Positions 10,990-22,762 of a stretch of 64,000 bases of DNA are shown here, one piece after another. The DNA comes from Trebouxia sp. TZW2008 (lineage: Eukaryota > Chlorophyta > Trebouxiophyceae > Trebouxiales > Trebouxiaceae). Position 1 is the stretch's first letter, and each line of letters opens with the position of its first letter. Position numbers and translations under genes: made by a program. Below the pieces are notes generated by a model. It was not told the origin of the DNA. It was given only the letters and a program-made list of their open reading frames with translations, and ran no database searches. The DNA is taken from contig BDIU01000264.1 of the NCBI GenBank assembly GCA_002118135.1, forward strand, positions 124,001 through 188,000, read 5' to 3'.

Positions 10990-13900
10990 TCAAAACATGT
11001 CAGTCTCAATGAGCTCATGCATAGCTGCTGGTGCTTCAACATGCGCCAGACTTTCCGGTTCTGACTTGTTGACGCCATTGATAGCAGGTGCAAACTTTGG
11101 AATAGGAAGAGACGCTCCTCGCTCAGCAGATCTTCTGTCGTTGCGGACTCGATGGTCCAGATTACGCTGTGTACTGGCTGTTCTAGGCATGAACAAGCTC
11201 GGCTGTGCAGGCGTTGATGATGCTGCAGGCATCTCAGACTGGCTAGCCATGGGCTGAGAGTAATCGCCACTGCCGTGAGAGCTGGAGGTGTGCTGTTGAC
11301 TTTGCTTGGCATGCTGATGACCTATAGTGGCTTTTGCATTGAGCCATGCCTGTTGCTGCTGAGGGGTGGCAACGCTGTCTGGCAGAGGCGATGCAATACT
11401 GATCGTTCTGTCAGGATTTGCAACAATGGTGCCTGACTGCGCCACAGCAGCTGCAGCAGTGTCCTGAGCTTTGCACTCTATGTACATGTCTGTCTGAGCC
11501 TTGATGATGCCTGCACAAACAGTCCCTGTCATCATTCTCAGCATGAACACGCTTGCTGTTGAGGTTCTACGACCCTCCTAGGTGCAACAGCTGCAGTAAG
11601 TTGTGCCCCAACGACTCTTTGCGCGTCCGCTTGCAAGTTCCACAGAATTACAAGCCATGATGCAGATTAACACTTTCGTCACTCAGAAGCCTTCATGCCT
11701 GTCATGTCGAGCAAATTTACAACACAGTGACATGCTATTCACAATCTGTCCTTGCTGTACCATACCATTCCATCAGCAGCAACACATCAAGAACCAACTA
11801 AATGATCAAAACCAGCCACAGCTCAAGGTTGCTTTGCTAGACCATCGTATCAAGCGGTAGACACTCACAGTCAACACAATCATCATGGCAGATCATAGCA
11901 TGTGCTTGCTGTACTGCACCATCAAATAAGCTGCGTGACACGTAGAACTGACAAAGTGGTTGAAGCCAATCACCTTCAATGCGCTCCTCTGTTATTGACC
12001 AGTCAGCGTACCAGCGCATGCCACCAGGCATCAGGTGGCTGATAACATGGTACTTGAGAGAAAAGTACATGGACGCCACTGTAATTTCGAGGGGAGTGTG
12101 TGTCATCACCACATCAGAGCGTAAGCTGCATACCAACAGCACCTGTCAGGAAGCTGTGGCTGCAAGCGCTAGAATCATGCATCATTAGCCACTAGTGCCA
12201 AGCAAGCCCGCCTGGCAAGACAGGACTTGCGCCACACACAACTGGGTCCTTTGCTAGAATGTGTATGTATCAATGTACTCTGATGATCAGTGATGCATTA
12301 AGCTGGTGTAGATTTGCAGCCAATATGCCGTGACTCCTGGTGATTGCCAATGTATAAAGGTGACTCATTCCTGGTTCAGCAAAAGCACACATGACGCATG
12401 ATGAGTGCTGTATCAGAATGCCGGCCTTGTATAGGTGCATGCCTATTTACTGCAATGTTTGCAGTAAACAGTAATGCATCCAGACCAGGGGCCATCTGCA
12501 GCACACTTTCACGCTGAATCATGGGATGCCTTCCCTTCAGGACCAGATTGGCTTTCAAGCTGTTGAACACCAGGCGGATATGGCATTTTTGACTACCAGA
12601 TGTGATCTTCCAGCAGGTGCCAGCAGTCTCAGCAAATCATGATACACAGGCTACAATTGAATGTAATCAAAGGCGCTTTTGCTCATGCAGCTAACTGAAC
12701 ATCATGTAACTTGCGCCTTGGAGAAGCTCCACATGCTGTTACCAGCATCCAAGGTTTTGGCGAGTAACAACAAGCACTGAGCGTAGACTCGACTCAGCAT
12801 TGTCAGTACTGAACTGATCTGCAGACAGCTTTGATTCAGAGCGTACTGTTCCCTGCCCAAGGCATAAGCTGCTTGCTGGAATTCTTCAAGAAGCAGAGAC
12901 TCTGCACTCACTCATTAGGCAGTGCTTGGTGTGACTGGTCTGCAGACACTTTTGCTTCAGAGCATGCCATTCACTGCACAAGTCATAAGCTGCTTGCTGG
13001 ATGGGGGCAAAACGCAGACACTGCGCATTCACTCGCTTGGCAGTGCTTTGTGTGGAATGGTCTGCAGACAGTTTTGGTCCAGAGCATACCATACATTGCA
13101 CATGTCGTAAGCTGCTTGCTGGACTTGGGCAAGTGGCAGACACTGTGCATTCACTCAGTTGGCAGTGCTCATTGCAAATTGGTCTCAAGACAATATTGCC
13201 ATATGGCATGACATTCATTGCACAAGTCATAAGCTGTTCTGCAGGCAATTTTGGTGCAGACCGTACCATTCATTGCACAAGTCGTAAGCTGCTTGCTGGA
13301 CTTGCGCTGGGTGCAAATCCACCTTTGAAGCTGCACATGCCTGCTCAATGGGGCCTTGCAACTGGTGTGCAATGCCTTGCACATTGAACAGGCACTTGTG
13401 CGGCGTGTCAATTCTGAAGTTGAAGCCAAGGGTGAACAGCAATGCTCGCTCTGCAGCCAGAACTGCAGCCTTGAAGTTCTCTTGGTACGCCTACACCAGA
13501 CAGCATAAGCTATCAATCATTTGTAGTTTAACTTTTTGGCATTGACATTCACTTGAAGTGCATGTCTAACAGTCACATTTTAACATGTACTTCAACTGCA
13601 CGTCTGACGGTCGAGGTGTCGCACGCACTCCAAGCACGTGTCTTGCATGAGCTTTGACATGCACTTTGACTGCACAACGTTGAAGCAGTTTGCTGCAGTG
13701 AAGCCTGTCAGAAGCTGGGTGCAGGCTATGTTGACATTGCTGCTCAGCAGTCATGAATGGGCAAGAGCATGAAAGACTTTGCTGACCGTGTCCTCCCATC
13801 TAGCATCCGCCTTCTCCTTTGAGACATTGGCCACATTGAGGCAAAATGCTTTGTACATGGTTTCTGCAATGCGTTGAAGGGATCTTGGAGTGTCCTCCAC

Positions 13901-14418
13901 CTTGCCAGCCAGAAAGAGGCATGCTGTTGCTACAACCTGCACATAGGACATGCGACACTTGCTGCACTTGAGTGCAGATGATGGAGTTGGAGCAAAATTT
14001 GCATTGGTACACATGCCTCACCAGCTTATCATTGCGCACCATAGAATGCTCTCCATAGAAGCGCCGCAGCAAGATAGCAGCTGCTGCTAGTGTGACCATG
14101 GGCCTGCAGGGCTCAACGTTGGGGTTGGTCCAGCAAAGGCGCCAATCATTCATGGAAATTGAAAAGCCTCTGCACACAATTGTCTTACGAGGTGAGCGCC
14201 TCTCCAACCTTCCATATCAAGTTCACCATCAAGCCTTTCGAGCGCTTCTCAACATTGGCATCCAGGCCGTCCTGTCGAGATGGACTCTTCTCGAGTTCAT
14301 CAAGAGTGTACTGACGCCATGCACCGCCTGGCTCAGCGTGATGATTCCAGCAACTGTACACTTTGATCAATTCCTCCCGAGTATGTATCTCTGAGGGGGG
14401 CACATAGCGTGCCTGCAT
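10990..14418 (-). CDS. Cyclin T-like (P-TEFb-type) cyclin
   Basis: Predicted partner of a CDK9/CDK12-type kinase acting on transcription elongation. Exons: 14418-14189, 14103-14022, 13936-13787, 13490-13267, 12125-11974, 11510-10990; the six pieces join in phase to about 452 aa. Diagnostic text: SPSRQDG near residue 50, then MVTLAAAAILLRRFY, ATACLFLAGKVEDTPRSL (hallmark of the first cyclin box), ALLFTLGFNF and AYDLCNECLRSDV, ending the second box at WSITEERIEG. The tail (about 170 aa) is Gln/Ser/Pro-rich and presumably disordered. The third exon's donor (gtcagc) is the weakest call. Cyclin K or L is possible, but the SPSR motif favours the T/K group. It is divergently paired with the TSNAXIP1-like gene 250 bp away. 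Confidence 0.85.
12830..13266 (-). repeat. About four degraded copies of the 3' edge of a cyclin-box exon
   Basis: Exon 13490-13267 ends QQAAYDLCNE plus donor. The same roughly 40-50 bp edge recurs near 13235-13205, 13125-13086, 13010-12965 and 12880-12836, mostly about 120 bp apart, with frame shifts. Each copy keeps the words attgcac and cataagctgcttgctgga or close variants. Confidence 0.85.
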
Positions 14419-14668
14419 CTACATCAACGACACATCATGTCCTAACTCCTGGGCACGTTATGCGTCGCTTTCATGCGCGCACAGTGATGCAAATCCGCTC
14501 AGTTTCTGGGCAATGGACCTTGATTGTGAAAGCCTTGCAGTTGTGCAGTTTTGGGAGAAGTTGAGGATCTTCTTCTTCGACTTGGGTGAGAAGCTTGACT
14601 ACAGCCTTTGTTGAGCCACTGCAGGCGTGTGCTTGCACATGATGCGGTAGTATTCCTCGGCATGCCCC
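14419..14668. promoter_or_regulatory. Shared spacer between divergent cyclin and TSNAXIP1-like genes
   Basis: The two start codons lie 250 bp apart and point away from each other, so transcription of both must begin here or in unseen upstream exons. No TATA box is obvious. Confidence 0.45.
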
Positions 14669-17216
14669 ATGGTGACATTAGAGTTGCAGCTGCCGTCGAA
14701 GCAGCAGTGTCATTCAACAAGTCTTCAGGAAGTTGATGCTGTTGCAGCCTTGCAGCAGTTGGGGTTGCAGCAATATGCAGCCCGTGTGGACAGCCGGACA
14801 GCTTCATCAAAGCGGCCTGTCATTCACACAGATCACCAGGCGCCGCCGTCAGCAGCACAGCTTCACCAGAACGTACAAGGGGCTTCTCATGAAACGACGA
14901 CTGGACGCCACTCAGTAGCCTCAAAGGCTGCACTATCACTACCGTCAAGTGGACGCCAGTCCATAGCGACGACATTCCGGGATACACCTCATAGCTATGC
15001 AAGCGATGGAATGCGCTCGTTTGAGCAAGGAGAGCAGTTTCTCTATGTTGGATCCCCTAGACCTCCTTTACTGGAGGAACAAGAACTCAGTTTCAGTCTG
15101 CCAGCGGAGCTGGACGCATCTAGCAGCTCAAATCATGTGCCAATTGCTGCTGGTGATAGTCAGAAGCCTCAGCGCAGGAAGTATATCTGCAGCGTCAAAG
15201 ATGACCCTTTGGTCAAAGGCAGGTTGGCAAGCAGCACATGTTTGCAAGTCTTGCGCGCAGCACATATACCTGCAACGCCAGACTCATTCTGCTTCATAAG
15301 GATGTCGTGCAGCCACTGCATGTCGTTGCATCTGAAGATTGGCTGAGGTTCTGTTGATGCAACAGGCCTGCACTCCCTGACCTGTTTCGTCAGAAAGATG
15401 CATTCAGCTTGCTTCAGCCGTCGCTTGGGTCAACTCTGTCTTTCACAAAGCTTGCTGACCAGAAGCAGCAGCAGCAGCAGCCCATTCTTCTGCAAAATCT
15501 GGAAGCCTTCTTAGCAGAGAAGCTGCAGATGGCAGACAGGTGACCTGCTCAGGAGCCTTTTTTGTTGCGAAGTGCTTGTGAACTTGGTGTTGGCAAGGGT
15601 TTGGAGACAGCACAGCACCTATGTAACTCTTTTGATGTGAAATGCAGCTGCATCCATGCATGCAAATTGATGAGTAAGCAATTGTCTCATGCGCCTGCAA
15701 TCATGATGCACGGCAGCTTGTGGAACTTACTGGTGTCAAAATGCATTGCATGCTGATGATTGAATGTGGCAGACACCTTGTTTCCTGGATGCAGCTGTGC
15801 ACCAGCCACACCTGTGTCCTGAAAATGCTTGTATGTCCAGCACTGGTGCTGCGCAGTGCTGTGGTCATTTGCCTGGAGGCTATGCACAATGATGTTCTTG
15901 CTCAGGCGTTGCTGCTGCGCGTCTCATGGTCGAGTCAGATTGTGTGTAATTGCATCCTGACAAGATAATGATTGGTTTTGCACTATGCTGTCTGCAAAAG
16001 AACAGATTGTCAGGACAACATTGCTGGAAACACACTCGTCCTGCTGTGATTGCGCATATGTGTACTGCAGACTCAAGGCTGCTTATGGCCAGACGGACAC
16101 AAACACTCTGGCAACAGCCAATCTGACACTGGACGCTCACAGGCAGGTGTTTGAAGCATTCATTCACAGCTTCACAACATATCGTCCGCTGCTGTTGAAA
16201 GTCAACCAGGCTTTTGAGGAGGCTTTGGAAGATGCCCTCAGCAGCCAGGCTGACAATATTCACATGAAGGCACAGCTAGCGGCTTTGCACCAACGCAAGG
16301 TAAGCTGCTGTTGCGCTGCCACTGCACACTGTTTGCCTGCCTAAGCAGCCCACATTTCTGTGCATCAGGTCATGCACAGCGAGCAAAATGCTGCCTTCAG
16401 TCTTTGACAGTGCAGATTGTTTGCCTGTGCTTGTCTCCACCATTGGAGTAACACATGAGGGGAGTGAACATGTGGCCTAACACCATCAAAGCATCATTGC
16501 TGCACATTGTCTTCCTGACCAATCAGTGACATGGTCACTTCTGCACCTGGCCCTGGCTGTGCTAATGGTATGCTGCAATGTTACTGTGCAGTGCTGTCAG
16601 ACTTTGCAACTGGCAGCCAGACTCCGGAGCTGTTACAAAAAGCACATGCATTATGCAAACTGCCATGTCCTGCTTTCATCATAGGCAGAAGCAGTTGAGA
16701 CTGCTAGGGGCAGTGGCAATGATGCAGCAGTGAGTGGGCGGGGTGCCCTGTATGAAAGGCTGCTGGAGGCTCAAAGAAGACAAGAGCAGGCAGCTGGCAT
16801 TGCAGCTGCTGAAGAGGCTGCCAATGCAGCATCCACTGCTGAGCTAAGGGCAGCACGCGCTGAAGCAGCTGACCTCAAGATGCGCATTGCGTAAGTCAAT
16901 GTGCTTTCCACATGCAGCTAGCCTCCATGTTCAGACATGGATCATCCTCCATGATCTGCAGTGTCTTGTAGTAGTACTTTGTTCCTGCTTGACCCTTGAA
17001 GCATACAGCAGCGATTTTGCATCATGCAAAATGCATGCAAGCAGGTCTGACACTGTGCAAACTTGTTGGCATACCACAGCAATACAGTGTATATTTTGTG
17101 CAAGACAATGGTTGCCTGCAACAACAAGAGCCACAGAAGGGGATTGCAATGCCTGCAGGCGGGCAAGGTCCAGCATGTTTGCCAGCAGCAGTTTTGCAGC
17201 AGAGCTCAGCACTTGA
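14669..17216 (+). CDS. TSNAXIP1 N-terminal-domain-like coiled-coil protein
   Basis: Exons 14669-15222, 15366-15539, 16071-16299 and 16685-16890 join in phase. The first is Ser/Gln-rich without a recognisable fold. The second gives a short polyQ and NLEAFLAEKLQMAD; the third gives HRQVFEAFIHSFTTYRPLL. Together this matches the order of the translin-associated-factor-X-interacting protein 1 N-terminal domain (a helical 'frame the Y+PLL' pattern). The fourth exon is a heptad-like Ala/Glu/Arg helix. The C-terminus is unresolved: an exon at 17159-17216 fits the phase and stops at 17214, but a longer frame to 17252 is also open. Relatives are often linked to cilia or sperm; I cannot say what it does in an alga. 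Confidence 0.6.
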
Positions 17217-17676
17217 CAGTGTGTCTGAGGATAGACTTGAGCATGCCATCAAGTAAGACAGGAAACATGTGGCTTGGTCTGGATTATGACAGCAGCATAG
17301 ACATTTTCTGTCAAATCGTCAATGTAACTTGGACACAGCTTGATGACAGAATACATATGTTGTTCAGTCAGCCAGAAACAGAATATAGCGTCACAATGCA
17401 CAAAGCACGCAACTGCTTGAAATGACAATGCAGCATTTCACTCTCCTACTAGCCAACCAGGCATACCAAACAAAAATTTATTCAACATAGGACAGCAATA
17501 CAACAAGGAGGGCGCATGTTTGGCATCCAAACCTTCAACATCCTGACCCTTTGCGAAGTAAAGAGAAGAGAGAGAATAAATAAACGTTTAGCAACAGTTT
17601 CAACCAGTGCAACAATGTCGCAATTATTCCAACAGGGTCTTGAATTCTCAGAAAGGGCGCCAAATTTGGCAATCAG
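17217..17676. other. Convergent 3' regions
   Basis: Space between the ends of the TSNAXIP1-like gene and the BTB gene. It is AT-richer than its surroundings and has no gene that I can see. Confidence 0.4.
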
Positions 17677-20600
17677 TTAGCGTCCATGGCTGAATTGAGG
17701 ATGGATGCAAGCAGACCCTTTGGCCTTGATGCTGCCCCAGCACCTTTTGAAAAGGCTTTTACGGTGACGCCTGCCTGGTCTCAGAGCACAGTAAGAGTAA
17801 GAGGTACGGGTGGCACAAGGTGGACACCTGACACAGTCTTCAAGGCGCATGACACATCTCTTGCCTTGTCCCAGACAGCCAGAATCATACCCATCAAACT
17901 CATCAGCATCACTGTGCATGCCTGGGTAGCGCTCAGAATTGCCTTCTTCATCAAGCATCATGGCGTGGTACTCCCATTCTAGCGGTGACAGAGGACAACT
18001 ATCAGCAAACTCGGAAACAGTCAGGGTTACTGCCCCAACACAACTCTCCTCACTGTGCAAATCACGCTGAGACATCTGCCTTGCGTTCCAACTTCTGGCA
18101 ACTGGGTCGTAGCACTCATCATTTGGATCGACATCAAGCTTTTCGTCGCTGGGAGGGCAAAGCCGTATGAGCGATTTGGCAGGCACTTGTGCTTGCGAGG
18201 ACTCCAGAGAATGCTTCTCATGCATGCACTCAGGCTCAATTGTCTCCTCTGGTGTGATGGCTCCCATGTATGCTTTGATGGGACCCATCTGTGGGGTGTT
18301 GGGACCCATCTGGGGGTCGATGGGGCCCATCTGAGGGGTGATGGGTGCCAACTCAGACGGCTCAGGCAGCAGGCTGCTTGATGACTCAGCATCTGAGCCT
18401 GAGTCTGTGCCTGACAGCAGGCAACAGGTGCCAAGGGTGTCAGCAAACATGTCCCAGCCCATGATCTCCAACTGGGCAGTGGTGATTGCAGCTGCCAGAG
18501 GACTGACATGCTCAGCTTCTGACAGGACTGCCTCAGAATCAGCTCCTGTTGCTGAGAGCAAGCAAGCAGCTTCTGACAGGGCTGTCTCAGAGCCAAATTC
18601 TGCTGCTGAGTGCAATTGAGCAGCCGCTAGAAGGATGGCAGCGTCAGTGTCTGACAGGGCTGGCTCGGAGTCAGCTTCTGTTGCTGCAAGCCAATGAGCA
18701 AGTCCTGTTGCTGAACCCAAACTAGCAGCTTCTGAGGCTAAGAGTATGCGAGCAGCTTCTGCTTCTGATCTTGGAGATTTGCGTTTGGTTTCTGCTGCAG
18801 AACGCCCTGGTATCAGGACTGAAGCTGTAGCAGGTGTGCCTGTATCAAGCTCTGGGGACTGAACTGGCAGTGAGCTGGCGTCAGAGCTGATGCTGTTGCT
18901 GTCTAACTGCCCAGTGGTATTGATGCTGCCTGACTGTACAGTGCATGGATGAACAGCGTCATGCAAATTACCCTTGGGAGTGGTGCCGATACACACTGCT
19001 GTGCTGGAATCAGCTGCAGGGGAGTCATGCAGCTGTAGCTGAGCGCTGTGTTCTGAGGCTGGCAAACGGAAAGGCTCTGAGCTGCCAAGGCTTGCAGCGT
19101 CACCACCAGATGCTGTTGTGGCATGCAGCTCTGCTGATGCATGCTGTATGTCTCCCCAGGTGTTCACCACTTGAGACGTCTGAGTGTCAAACAGGTCACT
19201 GAAGCCCTGACCTTGCTGCTGCGTATCTCCACAGGCGCTGTCTGAGCTGCTGTCCAAAGTGCCAGGCCTGTCGCAAGAGCTGTGTGAAGGGGTGAACAAT
19301 TCATGCATGTCTATCCTTGTGCTCGTGCTGTGCAGAGGGTGCATGACAGATAGCTGGTCAGGCATGCTGTCCAGGCTGCTGCTTTGACTGCTGTGCTGGC
19401 TCTGTGAGTTGCAGCTGTCATGGGAGGCAAGACTGCTGCCCTGAGTCTGAGCTGGGCTGATGCGTGTGTCACCTCTTGAATGCACAACATCGCTGTCCAC
19501 TGTGTCCAACAGGCTTTGCTGGCTGTCAAAGACACCGTTGGGCTGCCACTGATGTGTCAACACTGCATGAGAAGCTGCAGACCCTTCTGATTCTGACTCT
19601 GGGTCTGACAGCTGCTGGAAGAGATTATTAGTGATGAGCAGTGCTGCTAAAGGGCTCTGACCTTGCGAGGAGAGTACATCAGGCGCGCTGTCAAACGCCC
19701 GACTGCTCAGACTGCTTAGTACTGTGTCAGCTGTAGTCAGGATGACATCGGCATCATGCGGGACAGCATCAGCTTGGCCTGAGCCCAGGCCAAGCCTGTC
19801 TGCCTGTGCGTGGGTGTAGTTCTCAGCATTCCATTGATTGCCGGTTGGTTTTAAGTCATCACAAGGAGTGGTGAGGTGACCGTCCGAGTCCACTGATGCA
19901 ATCAGTCTAGGGGTCGCCAACTGTTTTGGCAGCTTTGGTGACAGGCAAGGGGTTGTTGGCTGGCAACTGCCTGATGCACGGCCTGAGGTAATGCATGCTT
20001 GGTCACCAGACAAGGGCCCTGATGAGATCCTGTGCAGCCTTTGTCTGAGGGCTGCAGGACTGCCTGAGGCAGTGAGCGGTGGCAAGATTGCTTGTTGACT
20101 GTGAGTCCCAGAGCTGCTTGATGTGTCTGAGAAGTTGCTTGAATTGCCAAAGGAGTCGCCCTGCAGTCATGTTGAGGAGTTTACAGATGCTCTTGGTGCA
20201 GTAACATGTGTGCAAACAAACGAAGCCAGTGTCAAAGCAGAGCCATGCTTGTTGGACTGTGCACAGATGTGCAGCAGCATATCGCAGGCATGCTATCATG
20301 CATGGGCTGCGCTGACATGCCTCTGTAGTCTTACAGGCAAAATGCTTGAAAGCAGTTCATCAATGCTGCAAGTCATGGCTTGTGAACAGCATGCAGACTG
20401 GTTGGCAGCTTGTCAAAGCCGCCTGTGCAATGCATGCCAGCCTTAGCACACGAGCATGCAGCAAGGGTCGCTACCTTGCAGTGCTTAGCAGTGCCGCTCC
20501 AGTCAGGAGATCCCACCTTTGCAAGGGTATGAGCTGCTGTTGGCTTGGCAGAGAGCAGTGCAGTAATGAACAGGATGTATGTATTGCTGTCTGCACCTGC

Positions 20601-21840
20601 AAGACAAAGAACGACGCATCAGTCGTTGCACTTGAGCTTGTCTTGCGATTGCCGAGATGGCAACATACAGACAAGAGCAGTCGCTCTATTACATACAGCC
20701 TTGACTGCTGCAACATAATTGCATTTCGCATAAGCTGCAGTGAATGCTTTGACGGCAATTTGCAGAGCTGCAGTGCTCACCTGAGCCCAGGGTCATGCCA
20801 GAGCTGACATCCTTGAGCTCAAAGCCCTTGTCCAAGTATTGAGCAACCTGCTCATTCAACTGCTGCGAGATCTGTTGCAGCTGCACCTGCATGCCATTCA
20901 AATTGTTAACGGCCCTGCCTAGCAAAAGCTCAGAGCAAGCATTGTGGAGGTCATAAAGCAAGCTACATGGATCCAGGTAATTGACACTGGCCCCAATTGT
21001 GCAGTGACATGCGTTCTCAACAACAGCACCAAACTGGCAACATGTGTGATTGAGGTCACTGGTGAAGCTATATGGATGTTGATGATTGACTTTGCCAACA
21101 GTTTTGCAGTGACATGCCTGCTCAAGCTGTGGCTTTGGACTGCTGACTGCCACATGCACTGTAGCAAACTTCACAATGCCTGAGGTGTTGTTTTGCATCA
21201 TCGGCTGTTGCGCAGATCCAATGATCTGCGTTGCCTTGCTGCTGGCACAACTCATGGCATGCTGCAACCGATCAACAAGACCTGCAGCAAAGCACAGCAC
21301 CAATGTGGCTGACATCAAACGCACTAGATAGTGCATGCCCTTCAAGGTCACAGTAAGGTGCACTTTTTGTGCCATGCTGTGCAATTGCGTCGGAATTAAT
21401 TTGCTGATCAAGCTGTGTAGCCCACCTGGCAACTTGAAGAAGCGCGCTTCTGCAAGCACAGCTTGCCATCTGCTTTGTGGTGGTAGATGATATGCTTCTT
21501 GCTTTGACCTGTATGCCCTTAGGTAATCCAGAATGTATTTGAAGACCTGCGTGAAAGTCTGGCGCTATCAGCTCAACCATCACTGCAGCTTGATGAGGCA
21601 CCTGAATGTGCTGATGCGAGTGTTATCCAGCTAAACTGAGTCATACCTCCCCATCTCTGGACAGGGAAAGCTGCTTGCTGCCTTCAGTGAGGGGTAAAAT
21701 GCTCAGCAGGTCAGGGAAGCGAGACTCCTTCACTGCAGAGAGGGTGCGCAGAGTGGTCTCATAGACGCAGGCCCCAACGTGAAGCGTCACTCGGCAGTCG
21801 TCAGCACCAACTGATTTGACCCTGCGCGCATTGCACTGTC
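17677..21840 (-). CDS. BTB/T1 (KCTD-like) protein with very long Ser/Ala-rich tail
   Basis: N-terminal potassium-channel-tetramerisation-type BTB domain: VTLHVGACVYETTLRTL and ESRF in the exon ending at 21647, then VFKYILDYLRAYR and EARFFKLPG in exon 21546-21426. Further exons are 21281-about 21180, 20918-20781 (a coiled coil, LQQISQQLNEQVAQYL), 20596-20475 and the final 20160-17677, which alone codes for 827 aa. That tail holds Ala/Ser/Asp/Glu repeats with spelling like ATEADSEPALSD and a short MGPxxPQ repeat near 18310-18260. KCTD proteins commonly serve as Cullin-3 adaptors; that role is an inference here. Not resolved: the start codon (upstream of about 21840) and the donor after exon 21281, where only a poor GC donor fits the phase. 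Confidence 0.72.
20940..21180 (-). repeat. Two copies of an intron block in the BTB gene
   Basis: The block (c)aagct(a)catggat..gattgac..tttgcagtgacatgc appears at about 20958-21025 and 21065-21130, upstream of the coiled-coil exon. It looks like a decayed duplication. Confidence 0.65.
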
Positions 21841-22762
21841 TCAGGCGTTACGTGCGCGCGAGTGCCACGACGTCACCGTCATCGCACGCTGCGATCACGT
21901 ATGAGTGCACATCAACGCGACGGAGTGGCATACTTGAAAGATTCGCAATCGCATTTCGACCTAACGCAGCCGCATGCATGCGCTGATGCTGCGTCTCGAC
22001 CGCTGCAGTACTTATGCCGCAGTTGGCGAAGCAGCCGTGAGTCCGTCCTAGTGAAACTCATGATGTTCGCGCAGTGTCTGCGCAGACACTGCCCTGCCCG
22101 GACCTAATCGCAAGCCGAGTACCGCGAGCACATCTGTAAACGCAAGTTTCCATATGCAATTCAAAGTTTGAAGCTGTGAAGAAGAAGGCAAGGCAGAATT
22201 CTGCAATGTCTTTCATGCGCCTTTTCACTGCAGCGACTTGCTTAAAGCCAAGAACATCTTCGATTGTGCGAGGCATAATTAAAGGAGCCAGGCAGATCCT
22301 GCTGTAATCAACGGGATGGAACACAGCAACTCACCCACGATGAAATGCTCACCCACAATAAATGAAGCAATGCTTGATCACACCATGAAGAGTGTGCTGC
22401 GTAGCGCAGCTTGCGGGCTGCAAGGCTTGGATGAAGGCTACTGGCAGTGGAATTGATTAAATCCTTCACATCTGCAAGCCTTCAAAGCTCCTGTCAACAC
22501 CTCTACAACACCTATACGTGAAAAAACATCACACAATTATCAGCCTGCATGACAGGCCTGCATTGCTGCAACCGCAGCATAGGCAAATTTTCAAGACCTT
22601 CTGGCAGTACTGCTATCACAAAAAGCCTGCTCACTTCGCAGAATCTGTATTGCCACATATAAAGGTATACACCATACTGACCACCTGACCAACACGACAA
22701 CAAAGCGACAAGACAAGTCAGCAGACAGCGGCCCAAAGGCATGTCTGATACTGTACAATCTC
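21841..22762. other. 5' region of the BTB gene and 3' flank of the EDR2-like gene
   Basis: The part from 21840 to about 22100 is CG-rich and probably holds the BTB promoter and first exon. A minus open frame at 22058-22324 (begins MFHPVDYSRI) could be coding but could not be joined in phase. From 22330 to 22762 I see nothing. Confidence 0.4.
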
